Below, piece by piece: positions 1 through 4,994 of a stretch of DNA of 5,008 nt. This DNA is from an uncultured Lachnospiraceae bacterium (GTDB lineage: Bacteria; Bacillota; Clostridia; Lachnospirales; Lachnospiraceae). The notes beneath the pieces were generated by a model, which worked only from the letters and a program-made list of their open reading frames with translations, had not been told where the DNA came from and ran no database searches. Both the position numbers and the translations under genes were made by a program. The stretch lies in the NCBI GenBank assembly GCA_900539175.1, contig UQAW01000144.1, positions 1 to 5,008 of the forward strand, in the 5' to 3' direction. Each line of letters opens with the position of its first letter. Position 1 is the stretch's first letter.

Positions 1-2
1 TA

Positions 3-101
3 TCCCACAAATTGTGGAATACATCTTGCGGAAAGCAATTTTCAAACACGCTCTACGGTTTTACTGCGATTGAGGAAACCAAAATCAGAAGTGTGAAATA
101 A
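3..101 (+). CDS. Possible 3' end of an upstream gene, unidentified
   Basis: Reading from base 3 gives 32 open codons to a TAA at 99-101, ending in residues IEETKIRSVK. Reading from base 1 gives 31 open codons to a TGA at 94-96. Base composition does not settle which frame is real. The reason to believe in a + strand gene ending here is the strong intrinsic terminator that starts only a few bases further on, at 104. I do not recognise either peptide, and only a short C-terminal tail is visible, so no function can be offered. Confidence 0.3.
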   Translation, partial: SHKLWNTSCGKQFSNTLYGFTAIEETKIRSVK

Positions 102-103
102 TG

Positions 104-139
104 GTCCGGGGGATGAAAAATGGTATCTTCCGGACTTTT
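104..139 (+). terminator. Rho-independent terminator of the upstream gene
   Basis: Bases 104-114 (GTCCGGGGGAT) pair with 125-135 (ATCTTCCGGAC) as an 11-bp stem with two G-U wobbles and a 10-base loop, followed by TTTT at 136-139. It lies directly after the two candidate stop codons at 94-101 and before the fic promoter, insulating that operon from upstream transcription. Confidence 0.7.
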
Positions 140-141
140 GC

Positions 142-198
142 ATTATTCCGATAAATGAAAAATATTATTCCGAAAGCGTTGATATTGTTCCGATAATA
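142..198 (+). promoter_or_regulatory. Three phased ATTATTCCGA direct repeats, candidate operator of the fic operon
   Basis: Three same-direction copies occur: ATTATTCCGATAA from 142, ATTATTCCGAAAG from 164 and ATTGTTCCGATAA from 185. The shared TTCCG cores begin at 146, 168 and 188, so centres are 22 and 20 bases apart, about two helical turns. This puts all copies on the same face of the DNA. The last copy lies inside the promoter spacer, so a protein bound there would compete with RNA polymerase. The Fic protein encoded just downstream has an N-terminal DNA-binding domain and is the obvious candidate ligand; that link is inference. An inverted copy of the same 11-mer sits at 4060-4070. Confidence 0.6.
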
Positions 199-207
199 GG
201 ATATACT
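179..207 (+). promoter_or_regulatory. Sigma-A type promoter of the fic operon
   Basis: The -35 box is TTGATA at 179-184, the spacer is 17 bases, and the -10 box is TATACT at 202-207. Each hexamer differs from consensus at one position. Transcription would start near 213-215, leaving a leader of about 20 bases that holds only the ribosome binding site. The third ATTATTCCGA-like repeat occupies the spacer. Confidence 0.75.
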
Positions 208-232
208 ACTGTTTGAAGTGAGGTGTAGATTT

Positions 233-1141
233 ATGTACATGACAGTGAAGCAGGCAGCAGGGAAATGGGGCATTTCAGATAGAAGAGTTCGTATATTATG
301 TTCAGAGGGGAAGATTTTGGGTGTTACCCGCGAAGGGCGCAGTTGGAAAATTCCTGCAGATGCGAAGAAACCAGAGGACGGCAGGTATAAAACTGCCGAG
401 AGTCTGCTTGCAATGATTGACAGGAAAAAAATTGAACTGGATTCCAGACGGCCTTTGACAGAGGGAGAAGTGGAACGGCTTACAGAGGAATTTGTAGTTG
501 AATACATCTACAATTCCAATGCGATTGAGGGAAATACGCTGACTCTTCGTGAAACAGATATGGTGTTGCGTGGGTTGACGATTGATCAGAAGCCTTTGAA
601 AGATCACATGGAAGTTGTCGGACATAAAGAAGCCTTTGATTTTGTGCGGGATTTGGTAAAAAATCAGATGCCATTATCGGAAAGCATTATCAAGCAGATT
701 CATTATTTGGTGTTAGCTGATAAGAAAGATGACCGTGGTGTTTACAGAAAAGTTCCGGTAAGAATTATGGGTGCAAAGCATGAACTGGTGCAGCCGTATC
801 TTATTCAACCAAAGATGGAGCAGTTGTTGGAGTCTTATAATAGTAGTTCAGAGCATATGATTCCCCGGCTTGCGCGGTTTCACATTGAATTTGAGGGAAT
901 TCACCCTTTCATCGACGGGAATGGCCGGACGGGACGGCTGCTTGTGAATCTGGAATTGATGAAAGCCGGATATCCGCCGATTGACATTAAATTTACAGAG
1001 CGGATTGCTTATTATAATGCTTTTGACGAATATCATGTAAAACACAATCTGGATGTGATGGAAAAGTTGTTTGCCGGGTATGTGAATGCGAGACTGGATA
1101 GTTATTTGACGATGTTGGAAGAGGTGAACAATGATGAGTGA
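233..1141 (+). CDS. Fic-family AMP-transferase with N-terminal helix-turn-helix (class II)
   Basis: Fic enzymes typically transfer AMP from ATP to a hydroxyl side chain of a target protein. The canonical motif HPFIDGNGRTGR is at residues 224-235, with catalytic His224 and the acidic and arginine residues for Mg-ATP. An S-x-x-x-E-G inhibitory motif lies N-terminal to it at residues 95-100 (Ser95, Glu99). This marks a class II, self-inhibited Fic, in which the glutamate blocks ATP gamma-phosphate placement. Residues 1-50 look like an excisionase/MerR-type helix-turn-helix with a wing (TVKQAAGKWGISDRRVR, then RSWKIPADA), suggesting DNA binding. The ATG at 233 is chosen over the GTG at 218 because AGTGAGGTG at 217-225 is then a well-placed ribosome binding site, 7 bases away; this gives 302 residues. 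It is the first gene of a three-gene operon and overlaps the next by 11 bases. The protein target is unknown. Family assignment is firm; autoregulation is inferred. Confidence 0.93.
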   Translation: MYMTVKQAAGKWGISDRRVRILCSEGKILGVTREGRSWKIPADAKKPEDGRYKTAESLLAMIDRKKIELDSRRPLTEGEVERLTEEFVVEYIYNSNAIEGNTLTLRETDMVLRGLTIDQKPLKDHMEVVGHKEAFDFVRDLVKNQMPLSESIIKQIHYLVLADKKDDRGVYRKVPVRIMGAKHELVQPYLIQPKMEQLLESYNSSSEHMIPRLARFHIEFEGIHPFIDGNGRTGRLLVNLELMKAGYPPIDIKFTERIAYYNAFDEYHVKHNLDVMEKLFAGYVNARLDSYLTMLEEVNNDE

Positions 1142-1622
1142 TAAGCACAGGCAGTGTGTCATCCGGAAACTTCGTGAGAGCGAGGTAAGCTTGCTGAAGG
1201 ATTTCCTGTATGAAGCAATATTTATTCCGCAGGGTGTCGAACCACCAGCGAGGGACATAATTGAACAGCCGGAACTTCGTGTGTATACGGATAATTTCGG
1301 TACCCGCAAAGGAGATAACTGCCTTGTGGCAGATTTGAATGGTAAAGTTGTCGGTGCAGTATGGACAAGGATTATGAACGACTACGGTCATGTAGATGAT
1401 GATACGCCATCTTTCGCTATCTCGCTGTATGAGGAATATCGTGGTCGGGGTATCGGTTCACAGCTTATGGTGAAGATGCTTGAATTGCTGAAACGTCAAG
1501 GATATGGGAAAGCATCTCTGGCAGTGCAGAAAGCAAATTATGCTGTGAAGATGTACAAAAATGTCGGATTCAAGACGGTTGATGAAAATGCCGAAGAATA
1601 TATCATGATGTGTGAGTTATGA
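1131..1622 (+). CDS. GNAT-family N-acetyltransferase
   Basis: This is predicted to move an acetyl group from acetyl-CoA to an amine on an unknown small molecule or protein. The acetyl-CoA pyrophosphate-binding loop is RGRGIG at residues 104-109 (R/Q-x-x-G-x-G), preceded by the usual strand FAISLYEEY. The C-terminal motif B (N-x-A-V-K-M-Y-x-x-x-G-F, residues 136-147) is also present. The length of 163 residues is normal for a single GNAT domain. The start overlaps the end of fic by 11 bases, and its ribosome binding site GGAAGAGGTG (1117-1126) lies inside the fic coding sequence. Translational coupling is therefore likely. The second ATG at 1134 is an equally possible start. The motifs do not identify the substrate, though operon position suggests a shared role with the Fic and amidase proteins. 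Confidence 0.9.
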   Translation: MMSDKHRQCVIRKLRESEVSLLKDFLYEAIFIPQGVEPPARDIIEQPELRVYTDNFGTRKGDNCLVADLNGKVVGAVWTRIMNDYGHVDDDTPSFAISLYEEYRGRGIGSQLMVKMLELLKRQGYGKASLAVQKANYAVKMYKNVGFKTVDENAEEYIMMCEL

Positions 1623-1635
1623 AGAGGAGAAAAAT

Positions 1636-2484
1636 ATGGTTTTGAAAATCGCATTGCTTCAGTTGCTTCCAGGGAACAATTTGGAAGAGCAATTTAAGAT
1701 TGGAAAGGCGGCCTGTGAAAAGGCAAAGGATATGGATGCGGATATTGCCCTGTTCCCGGAAATGTGGAGTGATGGTTATACTATTCCGCAGGATGAGAAG
1801 GCTGTTAATGAATTATCAATTTCCGCTGACAGCGATTTTATACAGAGATTCAGTAATCTGGCAGCAGAACTGCAGATGGCAATTGGTGTCACATTTCTCG
1901 AGAGGCATAATCCGAAACCACTAAATTCTGTGATACTTTTTGATAGGAATGGTAAGCAAACATTACATTACTCCAAAGTGCATACATGTGATTTTGATTT
2001 GGAAAAGATGCTGTCATCCGGCGAGGACTTTTATGTTGCAGATTTGGATACTGGTAGAGGTATTGTCAAAGTCGGTTCTATGATTTGCTTTGATAGAGAA
2101 TTTCCTGAAAGCGCAAGAGTTCTGATGCTCAAAGGTGCAGAGGTTGTTCTTGCTCCGAATGCCTGTCCGATGGAAATAAACCGCCTTGCAGCACTTCGTA
2201 CCAGAGCCTATGAAAATATGCTCGCCATTGCCACGTGTAATTATCCCGCTGGACAGCCAGACTGCAATGGGCATTCTACTGTTTTTGATGGTGTTGCATG
2301 GCTGTGTGATGAACCGGGAGTACGAGATATGTGTATCTTTGAAGCCCCAGACGAGGAAGGTGTCTATTTGGCTGAGATTGATTTGGATATGCTTCGGGAA
2401 TACCGTGCGGACGAGGTAATGGGAAGCAAGTATCGTCACCCAGAGAAGTATGGGATTTTAATTTCAAACCGTAAATGTGATTGA
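1636..2484 (+). CDS. Carbon-nitrogen hydrolase (nitrilase superfamily amidase)
   Basis: Members of this cytoplasmic family hydrolyse amides, carbamoyl groups or nitriles. The Glu-Lys-Cys catalytic triad is visible: Glu42 in LFPEMW, Lys114 in HYSKVH and Cys151 in GSMICFDREFPES. A conserved second glutamate falls at about 130 (SSGED). The length of 282 residues matches a stand-alone CN-hydrolase domain with no added NAD-synthetase or acyltransferase module. The sequence style resembles N-carbamoylputrescine amidase or omega-amidase-like members, but substrate cannot be read from it. The ATG at 1636 is chosen because AGAGGAG at 1623-1629 sits 6 bases upstream; a GTG at 1612 would lack this. The gene follows the acetyltransferase stop by 13 bases, so it belongs to the fic operon. 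No convincing terminator follows it. Confidence 0.9.
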   Translation: MVLKIALLQLLPGNNLEEQFKIGKAACEKAKDMDADIALFPEMWSDGYTIPQDEKAVNELSISADSDFIQRFSNLAAELQMAIGVTFLERHNPKPLNSVILFDRNGKQTLHYSKVHTCDFDLEKMLSSGEDFYVADLDTGRGIVKVGSMICFDREFPESARVLMLKGAEVVLAPNACPMEINRLAALRTRAYENMLAIATCNYPAGQPDCNGHSTVFDGVAWLCDEPGVRDMCIFEAPDEEGVYLAEIDLDMLREYRADEVMGSKYRHPEKYGILISNRKCD

Positions 2485-2546
2485 GGAGGATTAAGATAGG
2501 TCTTGGTTCGAAGGGGCTCTGCTGGAAAGCGCGATTATAGAAAATA
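2483..2546 (+). other. Orphan ribosome binding site facing an ATA codon; possible remnant of a fourth operon gene
   Basis: A near-perfect GAGGAGGA at 2483-2490 overlaps the amidase stop codon (TGA, 2482-2484). At the normal start distance lies ATA (2496-2498) rather than ATG, GTG or TTG. Reading from there gives only 14 codons to a TAG at 2538-2540. The stretch therefore looks like the scar of a lost or mutated downstream gene, though a chance purine run cannot be excluded. I see no hairpin terminator here. Confidence 0.35.
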
Positions 2547-2575
2547 TTGAGGATATATAGAAGCTATGCTATAAT
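2547..2575 (+). promoter_or_regulatory. Promoter of the vsr gene with extended -10
   Basis: TTGAGG at 2547-2552 and a perfect TATAAT at 2570-2575 are separated by 17 bases. TG at 2567-2568 gives the extended -10 form TGCTATAAT. The expected transcript start near 2582 leaves a very short leader before the vsr ribosome binding site, so vsr can be expressed independently of the fic operon. Confidence 0.7.
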
Positions 2576-2598
2576 TCTTTTGAACTGGGGGGATGAAG

Positions 2599-3114
2599 AT
2601 GGATGTCCTGACAAAAGAGCAACGGCATAAAGTAATGTCACACATTCGGTCTAAGGATACCTCAATTGAAGTAAAACTTAGAAAGGCATTATGGCAAAAA
2701 GGGTATAGATATAGGAAGAATTACAAGGCATTGCCGGGAACCCCGGATATTGTTCTGACAAAGCAGAAGATTGCAATCTTCTGCGATAGTGAATTCTTTC
2801 ATGGGAAGGATTGGTGCACAATACTACGCCCACGCATCAGGAGGGGGAATAATGCGGAGTTTTGGGAGAAAAAAATATTAAGAAATATGGATCGTGACGA
2901 TCGCGTCAATAAAGAGCTGAACTACCTTGGATGGACGGTGATACGGTTTTGGGGGTGCGAAATTAAGAAGGATGTAGATGAATGCGTTAAGGTTGTGGAA
3001 GAATGTATCTTTGATACTATGATTGAAAATGGTGATGGGTTCAACGTATCATATGATGATATCCCAGATAAAGGTATCCGATGCAAAGCTGTTCCTGATA
3101 AAGCAGCAGAGTGA
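2599..3114 (+). CDS. vsr: Very short patch repair (Vsr) endonuclease with an altered C-terminus
   Basis: Vsr enzymes nick DNA 5' to a T in T:G mismatches created by deamination of 5-methylcytosine and so start very-short-patch repair. The family opening MDVLTxEQRxxxMSxIRSKDT is at residues 1-21 and LRKALWxxGxRYR follows. The catalytic-domain segment LPGTPDIVL has the metal-binding aspartate at about Asp50. After it come FCDSEFFHGKDW (61-72), the helix WEKKI..N..RD, and the strand LGWTVIRFWG. The ATG at 2599 is preferred over 2593 because GGGGGG at 2587-2592 is then 6 bases upstream and the protein begins like the family. The length of 171 residues exceeds the usual 140-155. The extra tail from about residue 154 reads through sequence that encodes integrase in another frame (see 3059-3961), so the native C-terminus has probably been replaced. 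No cytosine methyltransferase gene is visible in the window. Confidence 0.88.
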   Translation: MDVLTKEQRHKVMSHIRSKDTSIEVKLRKALWQKGYRYRKNYKALPGTPDIVLTKQKIAIFCDSEFFHGKDWCTILRPRIRRGNNAEFWEKKILRNMDRDDRVNKELNYLGWTVIRFWGCEIKKDVDECVKVVEECIFDTMIENGDGFNVSYDDIPDKGIRCKAVPDKAAE

Positions 3115-3961
3115 CGGCAGAGGATATAGTTCTATTCATTCGATCAGAGGTGTGCTGCGGCCTGCCTTCCAGATGGCGGTGGATGACGATGTTTTGCACA
3201 AGAACCCGTTTGGTTTTGAACTGGCTACGGTAATTGTCAACGACAGTGTAACAAGAGAGGCCATCACCAAAGAGCAGATGCGGAAGTTCCTGAAATTCAT
3301 CCATGATGATAACGTCTACTGTAAATATTATGAGGTCGTCTGCATCCTGTTCCATACGGGGATGCGTATTTCTGAATTTTGTGGGCTGACGCTGAAGGAC
3401 ATTGATCTGGAGAAACGGATTATCAACATCCACCACCAGTTACTCCGGACATCAGAAATGAAGTATGTGATTGAAACTACAAAGACAAATGCCGGAACGA
3501 GGAAGCTGCCCATGACGGACGATGTGTTCCAGTGCTTCTATGCGATCATTGAGGACAGGGAGAAGCCGAGATTTGAGAAGATGGTGGACGGGCATACAGG
3601 ATTTCTTTTCACAGATAAGGACGGAATGCCTCTGGTAGCGATGCATTGGAAACACCGCTTTAACCACATGGTCAAGCGGTACAATGAGATTTACCGGGTA
3701 CAGATACCGAACATCACTCCCCACGTTTGCCGCCATACCTATTGCAGCAACATGGCGAAGTCCGGCATGAATCCAAAGACGCTCCAGTATTTGATGGGAC
3801 ATTCGGACATTGGCGTGGCGTTGAATACCTATACGCATCTTGGATTGGAGGATGCTGCGGATGAATTGAAGCGGATGGAGGAGCTGGCGGATGCCAGAAA
3901 AGAACTGGAGAAGGTCAAAGGAGAGAATCCGGTTTCACAGAAAATGTTTCGGGCAATTTAA
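3059..3961 (+). pseudogene. 5'-truncated tyrosine integrase of the Tn916/clostridial transposon type
   Basis: Integrases of this type cut and rejoin DNA at attachment sites of conjugative or mobilisable transposons. Recognisable homology starts abruptly at ISQIKVSDAKLFLIK (from about 3059), in the middle of the core-binding domain, and continues to the natural end. The catalytic set is complete: Arg in HTGMRISE, Lys in the TKTNAGTRK hairpin, His and Arg in PHVCRHTY, His in LMGHSD and nucleophile Tyr in LNTYTHL. About 130 N-terminal residues, which would hold the arm-binding domain and first core-binding helices, are absent, compared with about 400 in full-length relatives. In this frame a TGA at 3020-3022 lies only 36 bases upstream of the homology. 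Possible starts (TTG 3023, ATG 3029, 3053, 3056) have no ribosome binding site. The 5' end overlaps the vsr tail in another frame. A truncated protein might still be made, but autonomous integrase activity is unlikely. Confidence 0.85.
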
Positions 3962-3980
3962 TATAGAAAGAACTCAATGG

Positions 3981-4006
3981 CGCTCTGCTTCACAGCAGGG
4001 CGTTTT
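3981..4006 (+). terminator. Rho-independent terminator after the integrase fragment
   Basis: CGCTCTGCT (3981-3989) pairs with AGCAGGGCG (3994-4002) as a 9-bp stem with one G-U pair and a TCAC loop, followed by TTTT at 4003-4006. It starts 19 bases after the integrase stop and would end transcripts from the vsr promoter. Confidence 0.85.
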
Positions 4007-4052
4007 GCCTTGTTATGTAGATAGAATTAGTATGGGAAAGGAATGGGTTGTA

Positions 4053-4061
4053 TGATATAAT
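4053..4061 (+). promoter_or_regulatory. Extended -10 promoter of the 122-residue protein gene
   Basis: TGATATAAT at 4053-4061 contains a perfect TATAAT hexamer (4056-4061) with the upstream TG of an extended -10. No good -35 box is found 16-18 bases upstream (TGGGAA at 4034-4039 is poor), which extended -10 promoters tolerate. The transcript would begin near 4068. Confidence 0.6.
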
Positions 4062-4070
4062 CGGAATAAT
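4060..4070 (-). promoter_or_regulatory. Inverted copy of the fic-promoter 11-mer
   Basis: ATCGGAATAAT at 4060-4070 is the exact reverse complement of ATTATTCCGAT at 142-152, the first repeat of the fic promoter. It overlaps the end of the -10 box and the probable transcription start, a normal place for a repressor site. A single 11-base match could be chance in a window of this size, so it is only a candidate operator. Confidence 0.35.
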
Positions 4071-4099
4071 AGCAAGAAAATTTTTGGGGAGGAAGTTCT

Positions 4100-4468
4100 A
4101 TGAGATTTAAATACATCCCTAAGACTCATGCTCAAGAATTGTTTGGATATATTGATTTTTCAGATGCGTTCTACAGATTTATAGATGAATTTAATATTAT
4201 AGGTGTTAAATGCTCACAACCAACAACCATTAGTGCGTCTTATTTTTTGAGACTACTTTGTGACGGATCATCGGAAAAAGCACGTGGATATGGAAAAGGT
4301 AATAGCAATGAAAATGATGAGATTAATATTGAAGCGGCAAAGATTATCGAATATGTGGCATCAAATGTTGGAAGATTTAAAATAAAGAGTGCCTCCAATA
4401 TATTGAAGGGGAATGCAACGATTGATGGTCATATACGCGCACAACTGTCCTATCATGAAGGATATTAA
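4100..4468 (+). CDS. Hypothetical protein, 122 residues, family not recognised
   Basis: The gene is well supported as real. It has an excellent ribosome binding site, GGGGAGGAA (4086-4094), 5 bases before the ATG, its own extended -10 promoter, and a terminator insulating it from upstream. The protein has no signal peptide and no membrane segment, so it is probably cytoplasmic. It opens with MRFKYIPKTHAQELFGYIDF, has a helical-looking segment around SYFLRLLCDGSS, then a Gly/Asn-rich linker (GYGKGNSNEND, residues about 63-73) and a C-terminal helix-rich half (INIEAAKIIEYVASNVGRFK). I recognise no catalytic or DNA-binding motif. Its position between a dead integrase and a broken phosphatase gene, and its AT-rich coding, suggest mobile-element cargo, but that is context only. 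The promoter carries a possible binding site shared with the fic operon. Confidence 0.75.
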   Translation: MRFKYIPKTHAQELFGYIDFSDAFYRFIDEFNIIGVKCSQPTTISASYFLRLLCDGSSEKARGYGKGNSNENDEINIEAAKIIEYVASNVGRFKIKSASNILKGNATIDGHIRAQLSYHEGY

Positions 4469-4530
4469 GTTTGTGTGATAGAGTTATAAACATTTTAGGA
4501 GTACATAAAAAATAGTAGTATGGAATTGCA

Positions 4531-4557
4531 GTAGTAAAACACCTTCGTTCTTACTAC
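4531..4557. repeat. Short inverted repeat GTAGTAA / TTACTAC
   Basis: GTAGTAA at 4531-4537 is a perfect inverted match to TTACTAC at 4551-4557, with 13 bases between. It lacks a T-tract, so it is not an ordinary terminator. It may be a protein-binding site or part of a recombination site. Confidence 0.4.
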
Positions 4558-4607
4558 GTTTTGACTACGTTTCATGTCCTCAACTTACCCCGTTTTGCCG
4601 CATTTTG
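4553..4607. repeat. Helically phased ACTACGTTT and CGTTTTG-like repeats
   Basis: ACTACGTTT occurs exactly at 4553-4561 and 4564-4572, 11 bases apart. Related CGTTTTG and CATTTTG follow at 4591-4597 and 4601-4607. Starting points of the core (4557, 4568, 4591, 4601) are separated by 11, 23 and 10 bases, close to whole helical turns. Such phased short repeats beside a mobile-element junction resemble arm-type integrase sites, but no binding protein can be named. Confidence 0.4.
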
Positions 4608-4697
4608 CTCATTCTGTGACAAATTTAACAATCCCAGAGCAAAATATATGGTCGGCAAATCGAGGCAGAACACGGCATTTTAGGAGGATTTTCGTTT

Positions 4698-4781
4698 ATG
4701 ATTAAAGTATTATTCGTGTGCCACGGCAGGAGTTTCACTTTTACTAAATTTCCTTGTTTTATGCGGATTTCAAAGCAATAA
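4698..4781 (+). pseudogene. Interrupted low-molecular-weight protein tyrosine phosphatase, N-terminal fragment
   Basis: The first residues, MIKVLFVCHG, match the start of LMW protein tyrosine phosphatases, whose P-loop continues as C-H-G-N-I-C-R-S. The nucleophilic Cys8 is present, but the P-loop breaks after residue 10 or 11 and the loop arginine is lost. The frame then runs through unrelated sequence to a TAA at 4779-4781, giving 27 codons. A good AGGAGG (4682-4687) precedes the ATG by 10 bases. The rest of the phosphatase is not found in the remaining window. Homology breaks at about 4728-4731 (GGCAGGAG), consistent with insertion of another element or a deletion. No active enzyme can result. 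The identification rests on only ten residues, though at a very conserved site. Confidence 0.55.
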
Positions 4782-4788
4782 GATAATA

Positions 4789-4808
4789 TTTTACAACAGT
4801 TTTACAAC
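4789..4808. repeat. Tandem TTTTACAAC repeat, 11-base period
   Basis: TTTTACAAC is repeated exactly at 4789-4797 and 4800-4808, one helical turn apart, and a near copy TTTTACTAA lies at 4739-4747 just past the phosphatase breakpoint. The pair could be an operator for the following promoter or integrase/excisionase binding sites of an element end. Confidence 0.45.
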
Positions 4809-4837
4809 TTTTAAAAGACGTCTCGATATGATAAAAT
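4809..4837 (+). promoter_or_regulatory. Weak candidate promoter for the terminal small ORF
   Basis: TTTTAA at 4809-4814, a 17-base spacer, and TAAAAT at 4832-4837 preceded by TG at 4829-4830 (TGATAAAAT) form a plausible extended -10 promoter. The TTTTACAAC repeats abut its upstream edge. The AT-rich context makes chance matches likely. Confidence 0.4.
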
Positions 4838-4880
4838 GCAAGAAAAAGTTAATAAAAATATCTGTGTAGGAGATGAGATT

Positions 4881-4994
4881 TTGGTAGAAGATATTTTGAA
4901 AAAAGATGGATTGTCCATAGACAAATTGAAGAAGCTTTCATATCATTCTAATCTAGTACTTCATCCGGTTAGTAACAATACTTTACAGTGCTGA
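4881..4994 (+). CDS. Small TTG-start ORF, 37 residues, unknown; possibly a frameshifted gene start
   Basis: A TTG at 4881 is preceded by AGGAGATGAG (4868-4877) at good spacing and by a candidate extended -10 promoter. The peptide begins VEDILKKDGLSIDKLKKLSYH (the initiating TTG is read as Met) and stops at TGA 4992-4994. The charged, helical opening looks like a real N-terminus, while the last residues (VSNNTLQC) do not. Near 4969-4975 another frame opens (VTILYSAEKICY) and runs off the window, so a frameshift or a longer gene is possible. I recognise no family. Confidence 0.35.
   Translation: MVEDILKKDGLSIDKLKKLSYHSNLVLHPVSNNTLQC

Larger units (their letters stand above)
4469..4697. other. 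Non-coding stretch with short repeats
   Basis: No credible gene is seen here. A 54-codon open frame at 4519-4680 has no start or ribosome binding site, and the minus strand offers only short frames. The stretch contains an inverted repeat at 4531-4557 and phased CGTTTT-like repeats at 4553-4607, listed separately. It ends with the ribosome binding site AGGAGG at 4682-4687, which serves the broken phosphatase start at 4698. I find no well-spaced promoter for that start. Confidence 0.6.

Noticed and set aside
85..1391. Several minus-strand open frames of 64-153 codons opposite the fic and GNAT genes
   Set aside because: They are antisense shadows of well-supported genes, with no ribosome binding sites or recognisable domains.
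1223..1792. Repeated 11-mer TATTCCGCAGG at 1223 and 1782, similar to the fic-promoter motif
   Set aside because: Both copies lie within coding sequence and encode the same Ile-Pro-Gln residues, so this is codon coincidence, not an operator.
2505..2512. GGTTCGAA resembling a tRNA T-loop
   Set aside because: The flanking bases do not form a T-stem, and no acceptor stem or anticodon arm can be drawn around it.
3023..3058. TTG/ATG starts that would extend the integrase fragment upstream
   Set aside because: No ribosome binding site, and the added residues (MKMVMGSTYHMM) come from the vsr side of the junction and are unlike integrases.
4469..4496. Possible weak terminator GTTTGT...ATAAAC followed by ATTTT
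   Set aside because: Only six A/T-rich pairs with a G-U wobble and a large loop; too weak to call.
4561..4566. TTGACT, a good -35-like hexamer before the phosphatase fragment
   Set aside because: No -10-like hexamer is found at 16-18 bases downstream, and the hexamer is part of the phased repeats.
4572..4679. Minus-strand open frame ending ...SQNEQNAAKRGKLRT that faintly resembles an integrase tail
   Set aside because: About 36 codons with no supporting motif; the resemblance is only compositional and it closes upstream at a stop.
4519..4683. 54-codon open frame on the + strand ending ...KSRQNTAF
   Set aside because: It has no ATG near its beginning and no ribosome binding site, lies over the phased repeats, and resembles no family I know.
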